Source: M55B144 sp964550615 (GTDB lineage Bacteria; Bipolaricaulota; Bipolaricaulia; UBA7950; UBA9294). From it: a stretch of DNA of 40,855 nucleotides. Of the stretch, positions 34,827-40,855 are shown piece by piece. The position numbers and the translations under genes were made by a program. The notes beneath the pieces were generated by a model. It worked only from the letters and a program-made list of their open reading frames with translations. It was not told the DNA's origin and ran no database searches. How positions within the stretch are numbered: the stretch's first letter is position 1; each line of letters opens with the position of its first letter. The stretch is from assembly GCA_964550615.1 (NCBI GenBank), contig CAZKAB010000014.1, positions 1 to 40,855 of the forward strand, given 5' to 3'.

Positions 34827-36563
34827 ATGGAAGAAAAGATCAAGATGGAAGACGCGTTCTCCGAGAGCGACGTCAAGATGTACAGTCGTGGCGACACAAT
34901 CACGGGAACCGTTGTGCAGGTAAATGACAACGAGATCCTCGTCGACATCGGCTACAAGTCCGAAGGAATCCTGCCCGTAGGGGAGCTTTCTCCTTTCCGC
35001 GAGGATGGGAAGGTCGAGGAAGGGGAAGAGATCGAAGTCCTCGTCACGTATATCGACGAGGAAAAGGGAACGGTCTATGCCTCAGAGCGGCAGGCGGAAT
35101 ACGAAAAGCGGATCGATGTTCTGGAAGCGGCATACCGCGACGGGACGGTTATCGAGGGCGAGATAACTAACGAGGTTAAGAACGCCGGCTATCACGTCAA
35201 TCTCGACGGAATCCGCGCATTCCTCCCCGGATCGCATCTGGGAAGCGATCTCCCCAGCGCCATCGATGAACTGAAAGGAATGCGCGTTCAGTTCAAGATC
35301 CTCGAACTCTCCCGCCGCGACAAGAACCTCGTCGTATCCCACAAGCAATACCTCAAAGAGGAAGAGAAGAAGCGCCGCATGGAGCTCTTCGAGTCCCTAG
35401 AGAAGGAGCAGATAATTGAGGGAACGATCCGCAGCGTCGTCGACTTCGGTTTGTTCGTAGATATCGGCGGATTCGAAGGGCTCGTCCATCGCTCGGAAAT
35501 TGCGTGGAAGGATCTCCCCGTGCCGCCCAGCGAGTACAAGCCGAAGGACAAGGTTACCGTGAAGGTGATCGACTTCGACAAGGAGAAGGGAAAGATCTCC
35601 CTTTCGATCAAGCGCCTCCGCCCTAATCCGTGGGACGGAATCAGCGAACGATATCTCGCCGGAACCAGGGTTGCCGGGACAGTTGTCAGCGTCACAGACT
35701 TCGGCGCCTTTGTCGAGCTGGAGAAAGATATCGAAGGATTGATCCACGTCTCGGAGCTCTCTTGGGGCTATCCCGAGAATCCGAAAGAGGTCGTGCGCGA
35801 AGGAGACGAGGTCGAGGTCGTCGTGCTTAGCTGCGACGAGGAGACCCACCGGATCAGCCTTTCACTCCGCCGCACGCAGCGGGATCCATGGGAAGACGTG
35901 GAGGCGAAGTACCCGAGCGGTCAGCGCGTGGCCGGCACGGTCACCAAGATCACCGACTTCGGCGCATTCGTCAAGCTCGAAGACGGCGTCGAGGGCCTCG
36001 TGCATGTTTCCGAACTTGACTGGGGGCATATCGCCCATCCGCGCGACGTCCTCAAACAAAGCGAGACGGTCGAAGTCAAGGTATTGAGCGTCGATCCGGA
36101 AGAACGTCGTATCAGCCTGAGTATCCGCGAACTCAAGTCCAACCCGTGGCGTCAGTTCGTAGAGAGCTTCTCAATAGATCAGGTGATAGAAGGCGAGATT
36201 ACCGAGATCAAAGACTTCGGCGCATTCATGAAGATAACCGATGACGTCGATGGTCTGATCCATGTTTCCGAGATCAGCGAACAACGGATCGCAACACCGA
36301 GCGATGTCCTGTCGATAGGGGACAAAGTGCAGGCAAAGATCATCGGCATCAACGAAGATAAGAAACAGGTTCGCCTTACCATGCGCAACCTATTCGGGCC
36401 ACCCGAGGTTCCTGTTACCCACGAACCGCGCAAGCCGCGGTCGAAGAAGCGGGTCAAGGAGCGCGTCGATCGTGAATTCCTCGACGGCGGCGGCCATGAA
36501 ACCCTGAGCATGCGCGACCTGTTAGAAGGTGGCAGCTTGGATGAAGAAACAGGAAACGAGTAG
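34827..36563 (+). CDS. rpsA: 30S ribosomal protein S1 (six S1 domains)
   Basis: S1 binds mRNA on the 30S subunit and helps start translation of structured leaders. The 578-aa protein has six S1 domains, four of them showing the TDFGAFV-type strand and GL(V/I)HVSE turn, and a basic KPRSKKRVKER tail. I start at ATG 34827 because AGGTGATC (34813-34820), matching the 16S rRNA tail, precedes it; the GTG at 34815 lies inside that site. The 106-bp leader after plsC shows no clear promoter. In a genome with many leaderless genes, S1 dependence is of interest. Confidence 0.95.
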   Translation: MEEKIKMEDAFSESDVKMYSRGDTITGTVVQVNDNEILVDIGYKSEGILPVGELSPFREDGKVEEGEEIEVLVTYIDEEKGTVYASERQAEYEKRIDVLEAAYRDGTVIEGEITNEVKNAGYHVNLDGIRAFLPGSHLGSDLPSAIDELKGMRVQFKILELSRRDKNLVVSHKQYLKEEEKKRRMELFESLEKEQIIEGTIRSVVDFGLFVDIGGFEGLVHRSEIAWKDLPVPPSEYKPKDKVTVKVIDFDKEKGKISLSIKRLRPNPWDGISERYLAGTRVAGTVVSVTDFGAFVELEKDIEGLIHVSELSWGYPENPKEVVREGDEVEVVVLSCDEETHRISLSLRRTQRDPWEDVEAKYPSGQRVAGTVTKITDFGAFVKLEDGVEGLVHVSELDWGHIAHPRDVLKQSETVEVKVLSVDPEERRISLSIRELKSNPWRQFVESFSIDQVIEGEITEIKDFGAFMKITDDVDGLIHVSEISEQRIATPSDVLSIGDKVQAKIIGINEDKKQVRLTMRNLFGPPEVPVTHEPRKPRSKKRVKERVDREFLDGGGHETLSMRDLLEGGSLDEETGNE

Positions 36564-36591
36564 ATAACCATTCTGTGAGGAGGATCACACA

Positions 36592-36903
36592 ATGAACAAA
36601 GGCGAATTCATCGATCGCTTATCCGATTCAGCCAACCTGACCAAGAAAGAAGCACGTCAGCTTCTCGATTCGGTCCTCAATCTCATTCAGGACACCCTAA
36701 TGCAGGGCGAGGAAGTCAAACTCGTCGGGTTCGGCAAATTTGCTGTGCGTGCACGCCGCGCAAGCAGTCGGATCAACCCTCAGACCAAGAAACCCATCCA
36801 GGTCGACGCCAAAGTCGTGCCGCTTTTCAAGCCGGGCAAGGAACTGAAGCGGCTCGTGGAGAAGAACCTCAAGGTGACAACAAAGGGACTGGCAAAGAAG
36901 TAG
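36592..36903 (+). CDS. HU/IHF-family DNA-binding protein
   Basis: The 103-aa protein is a typical HU-type DNA-bending protein: MNKGEFIDRL, a GFGKFAVRARRASSRINPQT arm start and PLFKPGKELK near the end. HU and an IHF subunit cannot be told apart from this copy alone; the position right after rpsA matches ihfB in proteobacteria. GAGGAGGATC precedes the ATG. A strong terminator follows. Confidence 0.92.
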   Translation: MNKGEFIDRLSDSANLTKKEARQLLDSVLNLIQDTLMQGEEVKLVGFGKFAVRARRASSRINPQTKKPIQVDAKVVPLFKPGKELKRLVEKNLKVTTKGLAKK

Positions 36904-36932
36904 CCTGTTCCTTTACGACGCTGATACAACAA

Positions 36933-36971
36933 GCGACCGGTCTAGGTGCATGCTAGGCCGGTCGCTTTCTT
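36933..36971 (+). terminator. Rho-independent terminator after HU
   Basis: GCGACCGGTCTAG and CTAGGCCGGTCGC form a strong stem with a 7-nt loop, followed by TTTCTT. It closes the hutI-HU run. On the other strand TTGTTGT follows the stem, so it may also stop transcription coming from gmk. Confidence 0.85.
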
Positions 36972-37055
36972 GCCTCTCCAAGCATCAAAGCTGCCACCGA
37001 TGGTCAGAGATGAATCTAAGCCGGAATGCAATCCGGATAGACGATGAACGTCCCG

Positions 37056-37682
37056 CTACGTCGTTGAGGCGATCACTCTGCTACGTTCGGCGACGATGAT
37101 CGCCCGCAGCTCGTCCACTGCAAGCGCAAGGTCATCGTTTATCACCAAATAGTCGAACAACGGCATCGCCTTCATCTCCTCCGCCACCACCGCCAGCCGC
37201 GACTCTATCTGCTCCTCGCTCTCTGTGCCCCGTTCTCGTAGCCGCTTACCGAGGATCTCAAGCGACGACGGAGAGAGAAAGATGTACACCACGGCAAACT
37301 CGTCCAGGCCGCTCTTTTTCAGCTTCTTTGCGCCATTGACATCGATGTTCAAAATGACGTCGCACCCCTCGCCGAACACCGCGTGGATCTGCGCACAAGA
37401 AGTGCCGTACTGATCGCCTAGGTAGGTTACGTGCTCCACCATCTCGCCGGCATTGACGAGTCGGTCGAACTCCTCGTGCGCGATGTAGTGGTAGTCTACG
37501 CCGTCTTGCTCGCCGCTTCGCCGTACACGCGTGGTATAGGAGACTGAATACGCGAGACCCGGCAGGTCGTCCATCACCCGTTCGATCACGGAGTTCTTGC
37601 CCGCGCCCGACGGTCCGCAGATGACGAACGCAACCCCACCGCCCACTCCCCGTCGATGTCCAACGATCGGATCATTCGACAT
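37056..37682 (-). CDS. gmk: Guanylate kinase
   Basis: Gmk phosphorylates GMP and dGMP. The 208-aa protein has the P-loop GPSGAGKNS, in which Asn takes the place usually held by Gly or Ser before the final Thr/Ser, the SVSYTTRVRRSGE GMP-binding segment, and NIDVNGAKKLK. It overlaps yicC by 11 bp; the yicC-gmk order is common in bacteria. Confidence 0.94.
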   Translation of the reverse strand: MSNDPIVGHRRGVGGGVAFVICGPSGAGKNSVIERVMDDLPGLAYSVSYTTRVRRSGEQDGVDYHYIAHEEFDRLVNAGEMVEHVTYLGDQYGTSCAQIHAVFGEGCDVILNIDVNGAKKLKKSGLDEFAVVYIFLSPSSLEILGKRLRERGTESEEQIESRLAVVAEEMKAMPLFDYLVINDDLALAVDELRAIIVAERSRVIASTT

Positions 37683-38535
37683 TCTGGACCTGCTCCTTGA
37701 ACGAGTTGACCAAGAGCTTCATGTCTATCACGAGTGAATTGATCTCCAAGTCGCGCGACTTCGATCCCAGAGTGTTCACCTCACGCAAGAACTCCTGGCT
37801 GAGGAAATCGAGTTCTTTACCGATCGGATCGGAAGAAGTCAGCAACGCACGTGCACGTGCGAGGTGTCCCTCTAAACGGGCAATCTCTTCCTGCACATCG
37901 TATCGCTCCGCCAACAGAGCGATTTCCATCTCCATGCGCGTGGGATCGACATCGGCAACCAGCGCGGCGACTTTCTCCTGCAAGCGAGTACGCAGTTCAA
38001 CAATCACCGCGGGCAATCGTTTCTTTACCTCTTCGGCAAGCACCTCGATGCCGTCCAAGATCGACTCGATCTCGCACGCAAGGTGCGCGCCTTCCTCGCC
38101 TCGAGACTCGTTTGCCGCCGCCAGCGCCTTGAGAAGCGCCTCTTCAATGACCGGCCACGAATCCTCTTCTTCGATATCCGCCGGACGAAGTGCTCCCAGT
38201 GCAATCAAGTCGGCGAGTGTCGGTGGCGAAGGAAGCGAATACTCATTGACTACACCCCGCAATGCTTTCAAGTACTCGTCGATCATTGCGCCAGAGAAGA
38301 ATTCTCCGCCTGCCGCATCGGGCTCGCGCTTGAGCGAAATCGAGACGTTGACATCTCCACGTCCAAACGCCTGCTTGACGATCCCCTCCGCCTTCACCTG
38401 CAACTGCGGACGATCGTGCAGAGATCGCACATGCACCGAAAGGAAACGATTATTGAGCGTGCGTAATGTAACTTCAGCCCGCCAGCCGTTTTGCACCGCG
38501 GCACCGACGCCAAAACCGGTCATACTATTAACCAT
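37672..38535 (-). CDS. yicC: YicC-family endoribonuclease
   Basis: The 287-aa protein begins MVNSMTGFG, the family hallmark, and has the conserved C-terminal DPIGKELDFLSQEFLREVNTLGSKS block with coiled-coil before it. YicC is an RNase linked to small-RNA decay. The start codon shares a base with the upstream stop (TAATG), with GGAGGAGAG before it. Confidence 0.93.
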   Translation of the reverse strand: MVNSMTGFGVGAAVQNGWRAEVTLRTLNNRFLSVHVRSLHDRPQLQVKAEGIVKQAFGRGDVNVSISLKREPDAAGGEFFSGAMIDEYLKALRGVVNEYSLPSPPTLADLIALGALRPADIEEEDSWPVIEEALLKALAAANESRGEEGAHLACEIESILDGIEVLAEEVKKRLPAVIVELRTRLQEKVAALVADVDPTRMEMEIALLAERYDVQEEIARLEGHLARARALLTSSDPIGKELDFLSQEFLREVNTLGSKSRDLEINSLVIDMKLLVNSFKEQVQNVE

Positions 38536-39359
38536 TACTCTCCTCCAAAGAAAGACAACGCGGCATATCCTACCACGGATGACCGATCACCCGTTGTGTC
38601 ACCGGATGTTGAATACGAAGAAAGACTCGCCTTCCACCCGAGGCTGCGGGCGCACCCGATGAGAGCCGTGATTGCACCTCCGCCGCAGATGGTCAAACGT
38701 TTGTGAATTAGATCGCGATAGAACCCTTCCGCATCGAGCGCAAGAATACGCTCGATCGCTCCCATATCGAGCTGATGAGCGACATCGGCAGGCTGGTAAT
38801 GCGTAAAATCGCTGCTTGCGATGATGACGCCCGCGCTCTCTTTCGCCACGGTTGCGATCGCCTCTCCCAATTCGAGGAGAGACTCCAGACGCGAAAACGT
38901 CACGCAGACGGGCACAAACTTGATGTGAGGGCCGAACAAGTACTGTAAGAACGGCAGTTGAACCTCGATCGAATGCTCGCGCAGGAACGCCTCTGGAGCG
39001 ACCTCAACCTCGCCAACGCAGAGGCGTGCGGCGATGTCGGATGCGATCGGCGCGATGCCGAGAGGCGTCTCCCATTCACCCTCATTGGCGATCGACAGCG
39101 GATATCCCATCCCGGTGTGATTTGCTCCCAAGATGATCGCCCATTCCGGCCTGCCGCGCGCTGCCAGCGCGCTGTATGCCGCCGCAGCAGTCGTTCCCGA
39201 GTACGCGTATCCCGCATGCGGCGCGATCAAGCCGACAGATGAAGCGAGCGATTTCTGAATAGCGGCACCGGTGCCCAAGCGCTCCAGCTCATATGTAAGG
39301 GCACTCGCACTTCCTGGGTAAAAGGCACCCGCGACAACCGACCTACGGATTGAGTTCAT
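38535..39359 (-). CDS. AmmeMemoRadiSam system protein B (MEMO family)
   Basis: The 274-aa protein is a MEMO-type member of the class III dioxygenase fold: SVVAGAFYPG at the start, APHAGYAYSG, GANHTGMG, EHSIEVQLPFLQYL and SSDFTHYQP, with the histidines expected at the metal site. The biochemical role is unknown. Its usual companions, an AMMECR1 protein and a radical-SAM protein, are not adjacent. I start at 39359 because TACAAT ends 8 nt upstream. It leads the yicC-gmk run. Confidence 0.9.
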   Translation of the reverse strand: MNSIRRSVVAGAFYPGSASALTYELERLGTGAAIQKSLASSVGLIAPHAGYAYSGTTAAAAYSALAARGRPEWAIILGANHTGMGYPLSIANEGEWETPLGIAPIASDIAARLCVGEVEVAPEAFLREHSIEVQLPFLQYLFGPHIKFVPVCVTFSRLESLLELGEAIATVAKESAGVIIASSDFTHYQPADVAHQLDMGAIERILALDAEGFYRDLIHKRLTICGGGAITALIGCARSLGWKASLSSYSTSGDTTGDRSSVVGYAALSFFGGE

Positions 39360-39367
39360 AGGCATCC

Positions 39368-39397
39368 ATTGTAGCGAGAGATTCGACGGACCCGCAA
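39368..39397 (-). promoter_or_regulatory. Promoter of the MEMO-yicC-gmk run
   Basis: On the minus strand TTGCGG (39397-39392), an 18-nt spacer and TACAAT (39373-39368) are followed by the ATG after 8 nt, so the message would be near-leaderless. Confidence 0.6.
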
Positions 39398-39406
39398 CTG
39401 CCATCC

Positions 39407-39435
39407 TTGACAGACTGCGGAATGTTCATTACCAT
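39407..39435 (+). promoter_or_regulatory. tRNA-Gln promoter
   Basis: TTGACA (39407-39412), a 17-nt spacer and TACCAT (39430-39435) stand 12 nt before the tRNA, giving a start a few bases upstream of the mature 5' end. Confidence 0.7.
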
Positions 39436-39447
39436 ATTTCTATCCAT

Positions 39448-39521
39448 TGGGAGATCGTTTAATGGTAGGACGACAGGCCCTGGCCCTGTTAGTGGGGGTT
39501 CGAATCCTCCTCTCCCAACCA
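39448..39521 (+). tRNA. tRNA-Gln (anticodon CTG) with C33
   Basis: A full cloverleaf folds: acceptor TGGGAGA/TCTCCCA, D-stem GTTT/GGAC, anticodon stem ACAGG/CCTGT, T-stem GGGGG/CCTCC around TTCGAAT, discriminator A and an encoded CCA. The anticodon CTG and the T1-A72 acceptor pair fit glutamine. Oddly, position 33 is C instead of the nearly universal U, and the loop (CCCTGGC) could re-pair with the stem. Its 3' end is repeated three more times downstream. Confidence 0.88.
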
Positions 39522-39649
39522 CAAGCTCCAGAGGCCGAAGTGCTTCTGGAGCTTGTGGTTGGAGTGCGGGGTGAGAGGCCCCAAGCGTAGGAAGGAGTTC
39601 ACTTCGTGAACTCCCAAGCAACTGAAGAACGACGAGTCACTTCAGTTGC
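39515..39649 (+). repeat. Hairpin unit 1 directly after tRNA-Gln
   Basis: Four hairpins follow one another: 39515-39562 (18-bp stem that uses the tRNA CCAACCA end; loop with GCCGAAGTG), 39568-39582 (GGGG/CCCC around TGAGAG), 39594-39614 (9-bp stem), and 39618-39649 (10-bp stem, loop AACGACGAGTCA). The first, second and fourth have counterparts in unit 2 with changed but still pairing stems. No open frame explains the stretch. Confidence 0.75.
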
Positions 39650-39653
39650 CATA

Positions 39654-39668
39654 CTCCTCTCCCAACCA
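39654..39668 (+). repeat. tRNA-Gln 3'-end copy 2 (att-like)
   Basis: Fifteen bases, CTCCTCTCCCAACCA, match 39507-39521 of the tRNA exactly. It separates hairpin unit 1 from unit 2 and starts an 86-bp exact direct repeat. Confidence 0.85.
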
Positions 39669-39739
39669 GCAGAGGTCCGAGAAGCCAAAGTGTTTCTCGG
39701 ACCTTTGCTCGTGAGGGGGGTGAGAACCCCGATCACAAC
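39654..39739 (+). repeat. 86-bp exact direct repeat, copy 1
   Basis: This segment is identical to 40770-40855, the last 86 bases of the window. It holds a tRNA 3'-end copy, the GCCAAAGTG hairpin, the GGGGT-GAGA-ACCCC hairpin and the start of a third. Confidence 0.95.
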
Positions 39740-39903
39740 GATTCTGTGATCCGCATCGGTGTTCTCCGAAGGAGAACCCGAACGTGCGCACTGCGCACGC
39801 GAACTCCCAAGCAACTGAAGATCCGCCGAGTCGCGGAATCCGAGCCCGAGTTTGCGACAGCAAACTCGCAAGCAACTGGACAACCGCGAATCGGTCCAGT
39901 TGC
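39668..39903 (+). repeat. Hairpin unit 2
   Basis: Eight hairpins in a row: 39668-39709 (16 bp, loop with GCCAAAGTG), 39716-39731 (GGGGT/ACCCC closed by a GAGA tetraloop), 39731-39751, 39757-39780, 39784-39798, 39822-39837, 39847-39868 (9 bp, loop GACA) and 39872-39903 (10 bp, loop AACCGCGAATCG). The string CAAGCAACTG occurs twice here and once in unit 1. Nearly every base is paired. Confidence 0.75.
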
Positions 39904-39908
39904 CACCA

Positions 39909-39925
39909 TCCTCCTCTCCCAACCA
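39909..39925 (+). repeat. tRNA-Gln 3'-end copy 3 (att-like)
   Basis: Seventeen bases, TCCTCCTCTCCCAACCA, match the tRNA 3' end exactly (18 if the preceding A is counted). It is the left boundary of the segment carrying vapBC. Confidence 0.88.
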
Positions 39926-39978
39926 ACACGAAAACGCTTCTCTTACCAAGGTTGACGAGTCCGGATCCTTCACTATCC

Positions 39979-40353
39979 CTATTCTTTGGCAACGAACGTC
40001 ACATCATCCAGTCCGTCGAAGTCTGCATCCTGAGTCCAAATGTGGGCATGGTGCACGCGTGCGGTGGCCAGAATGACACTGTCAGCCATTGGCAGCTTGG
40101 TCTGCAGGCTCAAGTCCGCGGCGAGTAGAGCAATTCGCTCGGTGAGAGGAATCACTCGTCCCTGCCGCATGAGCGCGATGGCAGAGAGCGCAGCGGACTC
40201 GCCCCGCTGTCGCAAGACAGACTTGAACACCTCGTAGAGGCAGATCGTCGGAACGATGAGTTCATCCGTCGCTTCCACCGCCTGAGCAAACGCATTGGCA
40301 TTCGGACCATCTGCGAAGTACTCGAGCCAGGCAGATGAGTCAACAACGTTCAT
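39979..40353 (-). CDS. vapC: VapC-family PIN-domain toxin
   Basis: The 124-aa PIN-domain ribonuclease has the acidic residues expected for a magnesium site: Asp5 in VVDSSAWLEYF, Glu41, Asp91 in MADSVILATA, and Asp109/Asp111 in TQDADF. VapC toxins cut tRNA or rRNA when freed of antitoxin. Its ATG overlaps the antitoxin stop as ATGA. The pair lies between two copies of the tRNA-Gln 3' end. Confidence 0.92.
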   Translation of the reverse strand: MNVVDSSAWLEYFADGPNANAFAQAVEATDELIVPTICLYEVFKSVLRQRGESAALSAIALMRQGRVIPLTERIALLAADLSLQTKLPMADSVILATARVHHAHIWTQDADFDGLDDVTFVAKE

Positions 40354-40556
40354 TCGCGATCCGATTCTCGCTCCACCGTTGTGTCGATTCCGGCCAGGAA
40401 TCCACGCATCTCACGCAGGGAGCGAACCGGCACCATCTCGATTCGGTCACCATGGGCAATGACCTGAACCATTTGGCCGGGTTTTAGTTCGAGTTCCTCG
40501 CGTACCGCCTTCGGGATGACAACCTGGTACTTGGGTGAGATCTTCGCTTCTGTCAT
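40350..40556 (-). CDS. vapB: AbrB/SpoVT-type antitoxin (VapB)
   Basis: The 68-aa protein has the swapped-hairpin AbrB DNA-binding domain at its start (AKISPKYQVVIPKAVREELEL quoted in part: SPKYQVVIPKAVREEL) and an acidic tail that should wrap the toxin. It normally represses its own promoter together with VapC. GGAG lies about 7 nt before the ATG. Confidence 0.9.
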   Translation of the reverse strand: MTEAKISPKYQVVIPKAVREELELKPGQMVQVIAHGDRIEMVPVRSLREMRGFLAGIDTTVERESDRE

Positions 40557-40567
40557 ACGTTTCTCCT

Positions 40568-40619
40568 ATCGATCGCATTCGTGCATGACAACTATAGGAT
40601 CGATCGGTGTTAGAGTCAA
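40568..40619 (-). promoter_or_regulatory. vapBC promoter with paired operator sites
   Basis: On the minus strand TTGACT (40619-40614), a 17-nt spacer and TATAGT (40596-40591) form the promoter. The palindrome ATCGATCG occurs at 40599-40606, in the spacer, and again at 40568-40575, in the leader, 31 bp apart (about three helical turns). This suits repression by an AbrB-type antitoxin. The stretch from 40620 to 40767 holds nothing further that I recognise. Confidence 0.72.
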
Positions 40620-40767
40620 GCGGTACACCGAAACCGTCAGCGCAAAGCAGCCAACAAACGCGTTCCACCCTGTCTACCCAGTACTAGGCAAGAGGGCTCT
40701 AGTTAGGCCTCACGCCGGTCCTTCCGCGACACCGCCTATCAGGAGGGCTGACTGAGTTCTAAACCTG

Positions 40768-40784
40768 TCCTCCTCTCCCAACCA
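40768..40784 (+). repeat. tRNA-Gln 3'-end copy 4 (att-like)
   Basis: The same 17 bases as copy 3, in the same orientation, 859 bp further on, closing the vapBC segment. Confidence 0.88.
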
Positions 40785-40855
40785 GCAGAGGTCCGAGAAG
40801 CCAAAGTGTTTCTCGGACCTTTGCTCGTGAGGGGGGTGAGAACCCCGATCACAAC
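40770..40855 (+). repeat. 86-bp exact direct repeat, copy 2 (cut by window end)
   Basis: It is identical to 39654-39739 and stops only because the window does. The offset between copies is 1116 bp. The full repeat may be longer. Confidence 0.95.

Noticed and set aside
39505..39903. CRISPR array or integron attC sites behind tRNA-Gln
   Set aside because: There are no regular repeat-spacer units and no cas genes. The hairpin ends do not fit the attC GTTRRRY/RYYYAAC boxes well, and no IntI is present.

Overview
The window is compact bacterial DNA (bacterial RlmN, PriA, PheS, RpsA, HU, FabF, AtpC, RecO and a sigma-70 factor) from an uncultured-looking lineage. Several features are unusual for common bacteria: an archaeal/eukaryal-type tRNA pseudouridine synthase Pus10, a DRG/TGS-type GTPase, a PriA without ATPase motifs, and many start codons only 6-9 nt behind a -10 box. 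A deep-branching group near Deinococcota, Thermotogota or Bipolaricaulota would fit, but this is inference, not proof. One run of 100 Ns (7807-7906) shows that the sequence is a scaffold.

Layout. 1-1109 (+): the tail of an unknown gene and rlmN. 7622-1085 (-): lhr, pus10 and a sigma factor, tightly spaced. 7623-8244: a promoter, a cyclic-di-GMP-I riboswitch cut off by the assembly gap, a possible gene tail, and a terminator. 8245-12467 (+): ArsB/NhaD-like permease, MBL hydrolase and priA. 14988-12464 (-): ATP-cone nucleoside kinase and DRG-like GTPase. 17075-15050 (-): M24 peptidase and a PKD lipoprotein, divergent from pheS (17193-18200, +). 18197-21648: an accessory-looking stretch with a DUF6880-like protein, an AAA/DUF4143 ATPase with 23-nt operator-like repeats, and two copies of a ~75-bp repeat. 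31317-21649 (-): one long gene run, hutH, era, a REC-PAS-GAF-GGDEF protein, a COG3375 acetyltransferase, deoC, recO, atpC, fabF and a GNAT. 31401-36903 (+): hutI, ispE, cmk, plsC, rpsA and HU, closed by a strong terminator. 39359-37056 (-): a MEMO-family gene, yicC and gmk. 39448-40855: tRNA-Gln followed by repeated copies of its own 3' end, a series of perfectly paired hairpins and a VapBC toxin-antitoxin module.

How it fits together. Most genes are housekeeping: rRNA and tRNA modification, tRNA charging, translation, isoprenoid, lipid and nucleotide synthesis, and repair. The hut genes point to histidine use; hutU is not here. The riboswitch and the diguanylate cyclase-like protein together point to cyclic-di-GMP signalling. 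Two local themes stand out. One is that transcripts with almost no 5' leader appear common. The other is that the right end looks like an accretion site behind tRNA-Gln, where tRNA 3'-end copies, covarying hairpins and a toxin-antitoxin pair recur in the same orientation.
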